DNA from: Magicicada septendecula
Lineage: Eukaryota; Arthropoda; Insecta; Hemiptera; Cicadidae
Direction of reading: 5' to 3'
Assembly (NCBI GenBank): GCA_034769895.1
Contig: CM068372.1
Span: 375,243,258-375,307,257 of the forward strand
Length of the DNA stretch: 64,000 bases
Below the pieces are notes generated by a model. It searched no databases and was not told the origin of the DNA. It saw only the letters and a program-made list of their open reading frames with translations. The position numbers were made by a program, and so were the translations under genes. Shown one piece after another: positions 24,114-34,247 of this stretch. Every line of letters starts with the position of its first letter. Position 1 is the first letter of the stretch.

Positions 24114-24915
24114 GGGTCAATCCATTTCAAGTGGTCAAGCACCACACAACACTGGTTGCCTCACCACCTCAGAAAAAATTCGTTTTTTGTATGTGCATTC
24201 ACTTATGGTTCAGAAAAAATTCGTTTTTTGTATGTGCATTCACTTATGGTTTTGGTAGTTAAAAAATATTTTTTTTAATATTTTTATTGTATCCATGTCT
24301 CCAGTTCACAAATGGCGGCCATTTTATTTTTAAGTCACACACTATTTTTCGCGTTCGCAGACATTTACGGTTTTCTAAATTACGGAGCACTAGTTGTCCT
24401 AGGCTTTTCAAATAAACTACATTGGATTCAGTACATTCTGGTCTACAAATCAAAGCCCTATTTACCTACCTAATATGTTTATGTTCAGGTAATGTTTGTA
24501 GCCGAAATTATCGAACGCGAATGAACAAAATTAGATTTTCAAATTGTAATTCCTCAAAGAAGAAACAGATTCTCAGCCTTAATTTTTTCAGTTCTTTTAT
24601 ATATAAGTGTGTAGGTACTTTATATAAAATGTCAATGGCACGTAGCTTATCCTTTACAAATTACACCCTCTTAAAAATTGAAATTTTGAATTGTTTCCAA
24701 ATTTTCAGCTGTAATATCTCTGTTTGGGGGGGGGCAGATAAAAATATGAAAATTGCACACATAAAAGGTCTCTATGGTATCAAACTTCAGTATAAATTTC
24801 AACTTTGAGATTCAACTCGAAGTAGATATTAAAAAAGTGTGAATTTAAGCGAAAACATGAATTTTTTCTGAGATGGTGAGGCAACCAGTGCTGGACCACT
24901 TGAAATGATTGACCC
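24114..24915. mobile_element. long-TIR element nested in the hAT element
   Basis: GGGTCAATCCATTTCAAGTGG at the left matches the reverse complement of the right end, and the match continues through CACTGGTTGCCTCACC and CTCAGAAAAAATTC. That gives inverted repeats of about 65-75 bp with a small insertion in the left one. No transposase is present. A frame at 24422-24808 is unrecognised and is probably not coding. Confidence 0.8.
24170..24251. repeat. 41-bp tandem duplication
   Basis: Two identical head-to-tail copies (24170-24210 and 24211-24251) begin CAGAAAAAATTCG and end CACTTATGGTT, directly behind the left inverted repeat of the nested element. Identity implies a recent duplication or an assembly effect. 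Confidence 0.93.
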
Positions 24916-25570
24916 TTTGTCCTTGGACGTAATCAGTTGCATTTGTTATTGAAAGTAATGTTTTAAGTTTGTTCAGATTGATGTGGACATTGCTGCTTTA
25001 GTGGCTACAGCACAACTAGTTTCTACACTGAAGAATTTATGTAAGTATACAATGTTTAATATCTTCATTATTATACTGACATAATAAAGACTGTGCCCAT
25101 TTAAGATATATAGTAATGTATCAGTGATGTGGTGAGGGTGACAACTACTATGAGGTCAATGACCGTACACAGTAAAACATTGCCGATGTCTGAGCCGGCA
25201 ACACAAGACAGTGGAAGTGCCCAGCAGTTTGAAAGCAATGCTACTCTTTTCTTAAAGTTTCCCTATTAATATTGTTTGGATTTCAAATCATTAAATAACT
25301 AAAGTATTTATTGTGGGATATAATTAATATTATTTTCTCTTATTTCCAGTACTGTTGCCACCAGCAACAGCGGTTACATGGATGCCACACTACTGTAATA
25401 TATGTTGAATGTATAAATTGCCTCTGTTTACTTATTTACAATTAAATACTGCCCTTCTTATTTTTATGTTGTGTGTCAAAAACTGATCGCTTATGATGTA
25501 CCCTGCCAGTAGGTAATAAGTTTATGCGTGACGCTCAGACACTTCTCAGTTGGAAGCCACTGAACTAGAT

Positions 25571-26041
25571 AGTCCAAGATTGCAATTAGGATATGAGAGT
25601 AGGAATAGCAAAGAGAATACAGCAGATAAACAGGTTTTGATACTAGAGAAGAATTTGACTAAAGAGTGAACAATAAACAAGAGAGGATGATTAAAATGGT
25701 CTAGTGAAAGAGAGTTCAATAAGTAACTGTTTGTACCAAAATAGACTTGGACTTTGGAGACGCTAGAGAAAATTAGATATGAAGTCATTACGGACAGAAT
25801 GAATCTGAAAAATTCAATTGTTGATTTTATCCAAACAAAAAAGTTACATTGGTATGGACACACAAAAAGAATGACACAGGCAAGATTGCCAAGGAGAGTT
25901 TTGAAATGGACCCCACCACAAAGAAGGAAAAGAGGAAGACCACCAATCACCTGAACAGAAGAAATTCAGACTATATTGAGGGAACGAGAAATTGAAGATC
26001 TATGGACGGACAAGCAGCAGTGGAAGCTGAGAATTCAATAA
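25571..26041 (+). pseudogene. non-LTR retrotransposon 3' end, ORF C-terminus
   Basis: The frame from 25754 reads LEKIRYEVITDRMN, TKKLHWYGHTKRMTQARLPR, then PPQRRKRGRPPIT before a TGA. It then resumes in frame with EEIQTILREREIEDLW. The motif order matches insect endonuclease/reverse-transcriptase C-termini. Decayed upstream coding sequence reaches back to the hAT target duplication. It lies in intron 1 of the host gene. Confidence 0.82.
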
Positions 26042-27213
26042 CTTCTGTAATCTTTGGTTCCAGAAAATATGTAAACATTGTACAGCTGGAATAAAAAAAA
26101 ATTAATAAAACACTCATATTTAAAAAAACATTTAACATTTTTTAGTTTCATTTTTCCACTCTCACTCTTCTCACAAAAAGTTGTAAAACAAGTGGCTAAC
26201 TGTGTAGGGACCAGTTTCAAGTTGGCCAACCTGTCCAATGTGTTTATTACTAAATCAAACAAAACACAATTTACAAATAAATTAAAATTAGTTGTCAATA
26301 GTGAAAACCAACACACAATGTCAAACAATCAGCTATACATACATGTGTGGCAGAAACCACTTAACTAAACTGCATTCAATAATAACTACAAATAAGAAGC
26401 AGTTTGCACTATGGTATCATTATGTAACCATGGTATATTTGAATACGGTGAGTGCACGTACGCCCACGTGTGCACACACACATACACACACAGAAACAAT
26501 CCATCAAATGATTATGTAGACAATTATATCATAACAAAAAAAATGACAAATCATATTTTGTTTTGGTAGTATGTTGCAAATGTATATCTAATGATGCAAG
26601 CAATATGACTTGTGAAATGTATATCAGTTTATTCCACCAACTTTCAGGTGATGCTAGGATATGTCACAACTTTATTGACAAAACCAGTATGATACATTAA
26701 AATGCTAACTATAGAATACTACTATTTTTATTTGTCATAAAAGTGAACAAAGAACATTATGATACAGTCAAAACAGTTATTAGTTTTTATACAGATATTA
26801 ATAATCTTATGATTTATATATTTTTGAATAAAAATGTATTTAATATTTTAAAGCGTAATACTTCTAGGGTTAAGTTTTCATGACAGATAATGTTCTAACC
26901 AATCAAATAAACTGTTAATTAAACAGAGAATGTATGTACATATGGTGTGCCCTATGTTAGTGTTACCAACTGTCCTATATACATGGGAACTCCCCATTTC
27001 TAATAGCCAAAATGTTACACTATAATAGCCAAAATGTAAGTAAATATAGCTTTAATTAAGAACATATGCAGGCTGCAATCATTTTATGGTTGTTTGTTAG
27101 TTTGATGTAATAAAACTGTTTTCAAGTGTTATTTTTTAAAATCATTCATAATAGTCATATTGTTCCCTACTCTACATTTGTTCTTATTTTTTTATCCACT
27201 GGACCTTCTTCAT
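26042..27213. other. intron 1, AT-rich
   Basis: No gene recognised. Overlapping frames of 75-97 codons on both strands at 26035-26519 have low-complexity, intron-like composition. A CA-rich run lies at 26468-26492. Confidence 0.5.
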
Positions 27214-27770
27214 GTCTTTATTGAACGATCAAAGTAAGTTCTCAGTTTTAACTCGACCATTTGGCATTTGTATGTCTGTCTATCTGTTTGGTGTATATCT
27301 CACAATAACGTATCAATGCGTAAACCGATTTTTGTAAAACTTGTTTTTGAGAATCATATTGTTTTTGAGAACCATATTGTTTCCACAAAAATAGGGCGGA
27401 AGGCAAAAATGTGAGGGGGGAAATTATAGAAAAATCACAAAAGCCATGTTTGCCATGTGGAGTATCAAATTAAGGGGAATTTAACCAAAATCAGATAATA
27501 ATGTACATTTGAGTCACATGGTGTATCAACTTGAAGACAGTTTTAACTAACATCTGAATGTGTGTTAAGTTTTGGAAATTTCAAAATTTTGGGAACCCAG
27601 GGCCAAAAATGGTTTAGAAATTGTGAAAATCTAGAAATGCATCAGACAAAGAGGAATTGTAACCCAAATCCAAATGTTTATTGTTTATTGTATGATTGTG
27701 TGCTCTACAGTTGTTATTTTACTACAGAAATATTAGTGAGATTTTTTTAATTTTTCGCATAACTGAAAAA
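27214..27770. repeat. dispersed repeat, copy 1
   Basis: Shared with 57885-59060: AAGTTCTCAG, then TGTCTGTCTATCTGTTTG, CCGATTTTTGTAAAAC, GGCAAAAATGTGAGGGGG and TTTTGGAAATTTC occur in the same order and similar spacing. It contains a short imperfect tandem (TTGTTTTTGAGAAYCATA, twice, 27341-27380). No coding frame. Its class is unknown. Confidence 0.7.
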
Positions 27771-28025
27771 TGATCTAACATTGAAATGTATGTAATAATA
27801 AATGTACTTTGTTCAAAATAGTAAACAGGTTCTGCAGCTCAGAGAGCCTATTAATTGTTTCTGACTATATAGGCCTACATATTTTTACATTTTGTTTTCA
27901 GAACTTTACGAATGTCTTTATTTTGTTATTTAGTTATTGATATATCAAAGGTAAATATACACCTATTATTTCTTATAATTATTTTTTTATTATTAAGAAA
28001 ATTATTATGATTGGTTATTAACATC

Positions 28026-28282
28026 ACTGGTGGATCCATAGATATTTTTGAGGGAAGGAGTTAGATATAGTAAGAAGAAAAATTTTGAAGTTTTTTAATT
28101 TCTAAAGTAGGTTTTTTTGGGATGCAGTTTAATAATATTCTTGAAAAGAACTTTTTGAACATAAAAAAATCAAACTTCCCAGACAAAAATAAAATAATTT
28201 CCTTCCATAGATTTGTGAAAACAGTTTCTTCTGATTTCTGGAGATGTCGCAGATTCCTCCTCCTCAATCTACCCCTGAGTGA
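28026..28282. mobile_element. short TIR element (MITE-like)
   Basis: CACTGGTGGATCCATAG at the left and the reverse complement of the right end (CACTCAGGGGTAGATTG) form degenerate inverted repeats of the kind seen in short hAT derivatives. No matching target duplication was visible, so the call is tentative. Confidence 0.4.
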
Positions 28283-28470
28283 AGCCAATTATGATTTATA
28301 ATGGGGCACTGCAATTCATACAAACCCTTCTGATGTACAAAAATGTGTGTGTTGTATATTAAATAACTCTGTATTATCAACTGTTCACACTGTTGTTTGG
28401 TTTATTGCAAATATTAAATAAATCCCGGTAATTCAAAGTTTGAATATAAAATATTAGAGCAATAATCGTT

Positions 28471-28516
28471 CTTTTTAATTTTTTATGACAGTACTTTTTA
28501 ATTTTTTATGACAGTA
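28471..28516. repeat. 23-bp tandem duplication
   Basis: CTTTTTAATTTTTTATGACAGTA is present twice, exactly, head to tail. Confidence 0.9.
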
Positions 28517-29541
28517 CTATCATTTGAATTCTTTTATTATAATTTGCTTTTTTTCTTATCTCTGTTGAAAATATAAACCAATAACCTTGCCAAAGTTTAT
28601 CACTAAGAAACTGATAGCGAGTACTTGTAAATCTAGAGCAATTCATTCAAATAAAGTTAATAGGTGTTATACCAATTAATATTTTTTTTCTTTTACTTAA
28701 CCAACTGGAAGTGTACAATTTAATAGTAAAAGAATTTTTAACTGCATAAAAGTTATAATAACATGTCAACTGTAAAAAATCGAGTATAGGTCTACTACTA
28801 TTAATTTCAGTTGACATCATTTGATTTAAGCAATATTACTGAACCATTTATGCAAATTGTAATAATACAAAATTCTTTTTATTTACTTTTAACAAAACGA
28901 AAGTCTGTGACAAACAAACAAAAAGTTTGTGACAATGCAGTCTCCTTTGTTAATGCTTTTACATTTATTAGCGGGCAGCAAATTGTTCTAATTGTGTTAC
29001 ATTTTGAGGGGGGGGAATATTATTGTTTATAACAGCACAATTGTATATTCTAAATTCACTGCAAAGTTTATTTTACGTGCACTGAATTCAATGTAACAGT
29101 TTTAGCTAACTTAAGAAGTACAGTTATGGTCGAAACGTCTGATTCCGTTAAAAAGAATGTTCGAGATTGCGCGAATAAAAAGTTTTACTGGTTTTTGTAA
29201 TATTCTGTATTAAATCTAACGAGAATAAATTACTTACAGTTCTCTTCATACAAAACAATGGATAATATCGCGTTTGGTTATAATCTTTGCAGAAAAGACA
29301 AATTTGTATAGGCCTACATCCAACAATTTAGCCGACCCGTTATCTTATATAACTTAAGTCTAGGACACGAAAATATACCTTAAACAAACTCTATTCTGGG
29401 TATCTGTATCGTTCGATACAGAAAAACTGTTAAAATCACATTTAAGAATTCAGTTACGTTTCGTTAAATTTGTGCTCTTCTAAACGACTTTTTCATTCAA
29501 CAATTATCCAAAGAATAATCACATAATATTTAAATACTTAC

Positions 29542-29578
29542 ATACGCACATAATAGTTTCCTTTTTGTAGCACCACAT
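29542..29578 (-). CDS. exon 1 (coding part) of a small type I membrane protein gene
   Basis: The coding start is ATG at 29578-29576, in a favourable AAAAAATG context and the first ATG in its frame after a stop. Twelve codons (MWCYKKETIMCV) run into a strong donor, TAT followed by GTAAGT, leaving one base (phase 1). Joined to exon 2, this completes a hydrophobic signal core (TIMCVFALTILCVVT) that neither exon has alone. The spliced product is 117 residues: signal peptide 1-28, ectodomain 29-73, membrane span about 74-100, tail 104-117. Intron 1 is 6.74 kb and holds several transposons. The family is not recognised; function unknown. Confidence 0.72.
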
Positions 29579-29674
29579 TTTTTCACGTAATATTACGAAT
29601 TCACTCACGTTGCCAAACCCTTAATAACACCCATTCACAAATAACTTTAGTCACTTGCAGACCATAGGGGGCCT
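29579..29674 (-). other. inferred 5' UTR of the three-exon gene
   Basis: This is the interval between the proposed initiator at 29674 and the ATG at 29578, giving a leader of about 96 nt. One other ATG triplet lies in the leader (GAATGGGTG) and is out of frame with the CDS. Confidence 0.5.
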
Positions 29675-29708
29675 GAGAGACACCGCTCCAATCATAGTTG
29701 TATATAAA
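29670..29708 (-). promoter_or_regulatory. TATA box and initiator of the three-exon gene
   Basis: On the minus strand TTTATATA (29708-29701) is followed by an arthropod-type initiator TCTCAGG, whose A lies at 29674. The TATA start to +1 distance is 32 bp, which is canonical. The position directly upstream of the predicted signal-peptide exon is independent support. Confidence 0.6.
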
Positions 29709-30600
29709 CAATCAAAGTCCTGCTTCGCACGCGAGTAGTGTCGAACGTTCGATATTCACAGACAAAAATCGATTGTTCACTTCAATACACACAACAATGT
29801 AATGTTATATTGATACTTTGTTCGTTCAAACAAAAAAATCAATAAATCACGAATCGAAAAACAGAAATTTGGGAAGATAGCTTTATAAGCAAATAATTTA
29901 ATTGAACGATTGACTTTATGTGAATTTAGCGTGAGACTCACAAACAGCATGAAACTGTACCGCTGACTTCATGATACTGAACGACATTGTTAGTGGAAGG
30001 GGAGCAGGTGCGGCATCATCGGAATGAACAATGACCATGAGTGGAAGGGAGAAGAAGGGAGACCCTTGCATTCAGGAAGCGCCGCGCGTTTGAGTACGTT
30101 GAGGTGATTTAACGTTTACTGGTATCTTTTGATGCGACGTCATTGTTGTAGAATGTATGACATCATTATTTTAATACGTATTTCTATAGAAATAAAGTAG
30201 GCAAGCCCACAGTCATGTTATAAATGTCGAGTACCGGTATTGTTCCAGTGCGACTGATAAAGCTAATGCAAAACTTATTGTAAAGTAAAAAAAAATTACG
30301 TTCGACACTAATAAACGAATAAAAGTAAAAAGTCATAAGTTCGATCCATTTTACATTTACATTTTAGTGTAATAAAAACAAGACAGTCTTGATCTGGTTG
30401 ACTCACTTATCCGACTATACTTCGTTTTACTTTAATCTTTGTCGCTCTATTCGGAGCATAAGATCTAAAAAAAATGTGTTCCGTTAGATTCGATTTGATC
30501 TCAGCACTTTAATTTCATTTCATGACTTTAGCTTCTAATTCAAGACGCCTCTAAAACAATTCTAGATATACCACCCGCTGTTTTTTCTAACGAGATTTTG
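29709..30600. other. upstream region of the three-exon gene
   Basis: No coding frame or repeat was recognised. CG dinucleotides are more frequent at 29720-30140 than in the surrounding AT-rich DNA, as expected near a promoter. The interval ends at the stop of an unassigned minus-strand frame. Confidence 0.4.
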
Positions 30601-30813
30601 CTATAGGTCTATATCACAGTCTTTTAACTTAATCGGCGCAGCGATTTTGTAGAGTCCCCAGTAGACGATTTCCAAAATTCCAAAACAGTGAGCTCCTGGC
30701 GCATGCCATTTTCCACTTTCACTAAAGAGGAATCCAACTATTTCTCCTTCCTTGTGATCGACAAAATTGTTGACTTGGTTTGGAACATCTTGAACACCAA
30801 ACTCGGATACCAA
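30601..30813 (-). CDS. candidate terminal exon, unknown protein
   Basis: A minus-strand frame of 70 codons starts directly after a possible acceptor (TTATTAACTTGCCAG) and ends at a stop at 30601. It includes DVPNQVNNFVDHKEGEIVGF, SESGKWHAPGAHCFGILEIV and KIAAPIKLKDCDIDL. Composition is balanced and protein-like, unlike chance AT-rich frames nearby, and it has no ATG of its own. No donor partner in the correct phase was found in the 150 bp upstream, so the rest of the gene would lie further right. It is not a transposase or RT I recognise. A gene relic is possible. Confidence 0.4.
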   Translation of the reverse strand: MVSEFGVQDVPNQVNNFVDHKEGEIVGFLFSESGKWHAPGAHCFGILEIVYWGLYKIAAPIKLKDCDIDL

Positions 30814-32122
30814 CTGGCAAGTTAATAATCCAGTAGGTTTTTCACAACAACAACAAAATCAAGAGTATACTGAACGCTTGCCAACTAACTACCAGTAAAT
30901 ATTCAAAAGTAAACAAATAAAAATAAGACAAGTCACCATGACAACGACGACGATGACTTCTGTTGGCGGCTATGCTGACATTTCCAGAGAATTTCTTTAG
31001 TTTTAATGCAGTTTGACGTAATTTCTCGTATTTTATGTAATTTACCTTTCTTTAATGTAAGTTACGTTTAATAAATGTTTAATGTTCAATAAACAGAATA
31101 AATATTTTCGTCGGACATTCTGTGTAATGCTGTTTAGCTTACCATTACTGAAGGCACAAACAATGAACGACGGAATAACTATCTAAAATAAAAATTACTT
31201 TTAATTTCATTCTGATAATGAATTAAAATTTAATTTATTTATATCAATATAAAATATATAAAATCTGTGTTATGCCAGAGCCTCAGAAGTCATTGGACTG
31301 TACAAAATTATTCGTTATTTTTATTAAAATATAATCATTACATATATTATTGATTTTATGTATTATAATATTATTTAGTTATTTTATCATTAATGTAATC
31401 TAATAATAAAATAATTATTATATTTTAATAAAAATGGTTAACTTTTTGTAGAATGTAATGACTTGCTGGACATTCGGTACATATAAACATAATTTCTTTT
31501 ATTGTTAATTGATAATAAAAACATATTCATTCATTAGAGACTTTGTATGTAATTTGAGTTTCTTTTACTGCTTTTTGACTCGAAAATATCAATATTAGTC
31601 ATAAGCTACTTCACCTTTAATAAAGGTATACAGTTTCACAAAATAAGATAAACCAATCCCCGAGTCTGATACTTCGTGGTATGTAGTCCAGATGCTGTCA
31701 TCGAACGCTAGACGTCGAAAAAAAAGATGAGATTGTTGTTATTCACAGCTTTACTAAAGTTATCACTGAGGATTAAGTTTTTAACATGATAATGTTTTTA
31801 GGCTGGGGGTCATTCCACAAAAATGTAACGTCATCGAAAAACGTGATGCTTCCACACTTTCGATTCCCCACAGTCTAGAAATTTGATATGTAAACGCATC
31901 AAGACAGAAATAATCGCTGCTGACATTGAGTTTAGCAAACGTTTTAGTGAGAATAAATTTGGTTTTACATGCTCTGTTTGTGATCGTCTGTGGTTTGGAA
32001 ATGATTTACGTAATCCACCAAACGTAATCCACATTATACGTTTCAAAAGCCTAAAACATTATCATGCTTCGATGTTTCGATTTCGTCGAAATTCTTAGAA
32101 TGCTTAGGTGCATAAATAGAGA
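30814..32122. other. AT-rich, no gene assigned
   Basis: Mostly short frames. Two overlapping antiparallel frames at 31831-32098 lie within an imperfect inverted repeat (cgaaaaacgtgatgcttcc near 31835 against the region at 32060-32095). This suggests a decayed DNA element rather than coding sequence. Confidence 0.4.
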
Positions 32123-32144
32123 GAGGGGGAGAGAGAGGGAGGGG

Positions 32145-32176
<32 letters not shown>
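32123..32176. repeat. GA-rich microsatellite
   Basis: An interrupted (GA)n tract with GGG interruptions, pure (GA)n over its last 25 bases or so. Confidence 0.95.
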
Positions 32177-32181
<5 letters not shown>

Positions 32182-32259
32182 TGCAGTTTACTGGAGTCAA
32201 AATCTAATTATTATTATCAGTTGTTTTGATTGTTCATCATCTTTTTTCACAGCACTAAG

Positions 32260-32482
32260 CTTTATAGAATATTGAAACTTTCAACTTGTGAAACTTACTT
32301 GTCTTTTTATCTCGTACGCGTTTCGGCGTGGTGTTCGCCTTCGTTAGCTTTGAGACAGACTGGCTCGAACAGACAGACTGAGTCTGTCTCAAAGCTGACG
32401 AAGGCGAATACCACGCCGAAACGCGTACGAGAAGAAAAGACAAGTAAGTTTCACAAGTTGAAAGTTTCAATATTCTATAAAG
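32260..32482. repeat. long hairpin, 102-bp arms
   Basis: Arms 32260-32361 and 32381-32482 are reverse complements over their full, equal length with about five mismatches. The 19-bp loop contains a further AGACAGACT copy that can pair with the right arm. Both strands are therefore open in mirrored frames. No target duplication or transposase was identified. It could be a foldback element or a transcribed hairpin. Confidence 0.95.
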
Positions 32483-33284
32483 TTATTATTATCAATATAA
32501 ACAGGTATTGTATTACAGTACTTATCACTTACATTACTTTGTTTTTAATTTTTATATTTGCGCAAATACGTATACTTCTTTGACAGGAAGCCAAAGGCCG
32601 CTGTTTTCGGAACATTGCAAAATATCGAAACGGGGTCAGCAGATCGGAAACACTAATCTCAACGACATTGAACGTGTACAATTACTTCACTCGCAAATGA
32701 TTTATGTTTCCTGTCTCTCCAACGCATTCACACAATCGTACATGTTTATATAATAAATTAATTTTGCACTTAAAGAAACGATGTATTAAAAAAAATAAAT
32801 ACTTATATGTGTATTGGTTTCGGGTTCAATACTACCCGAAGATTCATCTTATACCTTCAATAAACAAAGAGTCGCTTCACAACAGCATTGACGTCACAAC
32901 ACACTGTAAAAAAACTATTTTAAGTATTTAAAATTTTATGAACGGGGTTCATAACTTTCAAGACGCGATGAATAAAAAAAAAAGTTTAAAGAAATTTTAG
33001 AACTTAGTAAATTAAAAGTAACAAAAGTGTAACAAGGAACAGACATAATTCTTCGTATCTCCTTTGTTAAAAGCCGTTATTTAGTTTAGTTAATATTAGA
33101 ATTTGCATTACTATTATACTTAGTTTTTACAGTCACTTGACCTTCCCTATAGTAGCTCCTCTACCCCCTCCACCATACACACGTCCATATACACAAGTTC
33201 ACCACACTACACATTCTTTGTATTTAGTTGTTCTCAGCAGCTCTTTGAGAGTAGGCCCTAATATGCTGAAACAATTGCGAGAGG

Positions 33285-33470
33285 TTAAGGATAAATTGTG
33301 AAACCTCCAAGTCTTTGTGTTTTTAGCATCATTGTATATTCAGTGAAAAACTGACGTCGATCAGTTGCAGCCGCTAAAGCAGAAATGTCTACATCGAGCT
33401 GAATACGGTTAAACGTAACATTGAATAACAGATGCGACTGATTACGAATCAAGAATGAAACATAGGACAA
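33285..33470 (-). other. short unassigned frame
   Basis: A 61-codon minus-strand frame (MSYVSFLIRNQSHLLFN...) with no recognised domain, promoter or splice partner. It is listed only because the surrounding 32.5-33.7 kb has no other content. Confidence 0.15.
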
Positions 33471-33766
33471 ACGCGTCTGCTTTGTCTAGTCGAGGGGTGG
33501 AAGGAAGTAGACTGGTCTTGTAATGTGATTAAAATAAAAAAAGACTGGAACAAATACAGTGAAAGCTACTGTACGTTTAGCGAATCAATGAGACTTTTTT
33601 TTGATAGGTTTCTCCTGCAAAACCGTTCTCAATTAATATAATACTTCATTACTCATTGACTTATTAAAGTAAATATAATCATTAAATTGGTTTTCCTAGA
33701 TAAGGTCACGGACGCCAGTTGGAAATCACTGTTCTAGTACTTATGACACAGGTTTCTTTTCCATAT

Positions 33767-34247
33767 TGTTACGACGGTGTCACGGATCGTCGTATTGTAC
33801 AGTGGAAACAAAACACAGACACCAATGCAGTCACTAATTACCAGCTTCAATTAGTCACAAATAACAATGTGAAATCAACCAGACTACTCTCATACAATAC
33901 TTCAAGTTAAATTTGCCCATACACAATAATAATGTCAACTATTAAGATTTCCGCAATAATTATAACAGTAATCACTTTCCACAATCACTTGATCCGCGCT
34001 CTACAATCTCGCCAGGTGTAATTAACTAACTAAGCCGACCGCTGTTGCTTATATATAGCCTGCAGATGTTCCAGAAGAATTTTACATTCATTTGGCGGCG
34101 TGCCACCATAATTTGCGCAGTTACAGGTACTAGAACAGTCTGGAGTGCTATTTTATTTTACGGCCTTGTCGAAGACGCTGCACCTGCTCGGCTAGCAGAG
34201 AATCGTGTAAAACGACACTCTGGACATTTTGAGAGTGTTACGTAACA
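33767..34247 (-). mobile_element. solo LTR-like element, copy 1
   Basis: 481 bp begins TGTTACGACGG and ends GTTACGTAACA. It shares sequence with 61848-62289 and, inverted, with 36186-36590. Read on the minus strand it has a heat-shock-element-like TTCTGGAA (about 34073) followed by TATATATAAGC (about 34055). That polarity suits an LTR promoter on the minus strand. There is no internal coding region. The flanks ATAT/ATAG are only a partial target duplication. Confidence 0.65.

Larger units (their letters stand above)
23780..25562. mobile_element. non-autonomous hAT element
   Basis: Perfect 8-bp direct repeats AACTAGAT (23772-23779 and 25563-25570) flank a 1,783-bp unit. Its ends are short inverted repeats beginning CAG (CAGCAATTTCCTACTGG at the left; CAGTGGCTTCCAACTGAG for the reverse-complemented right end). 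No transposase frame was found. It contains a second long-TIR element at 24114-24915. It lies in intron 1 of the host gene. Confidence 0.88.

Noticed and set aside
24422..24808. 128-codon plus frame
   Set aside because: Lies inside a long-TIR non-autonomous element; Phe/Ser/Leu-rich composition without motifs, expected of AT-rich chance reading.
25546..25950. 134-codon minus frame
   Set aside because: Shadow of the plus-strand non-LTR coding sequence.
30850..30960. Short frame MVTCLIFICLLLNIYW as first exon for the 30601-30813 frame
   Set aside because: No donor in the required phase 0 exists between it and the acceptor at 30814.
32230..32583. 117-codon plus frame and a similar minus frame at 32255-32470
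   Set aside because: Mirror readings of the long hairpin arms, not independent genes.
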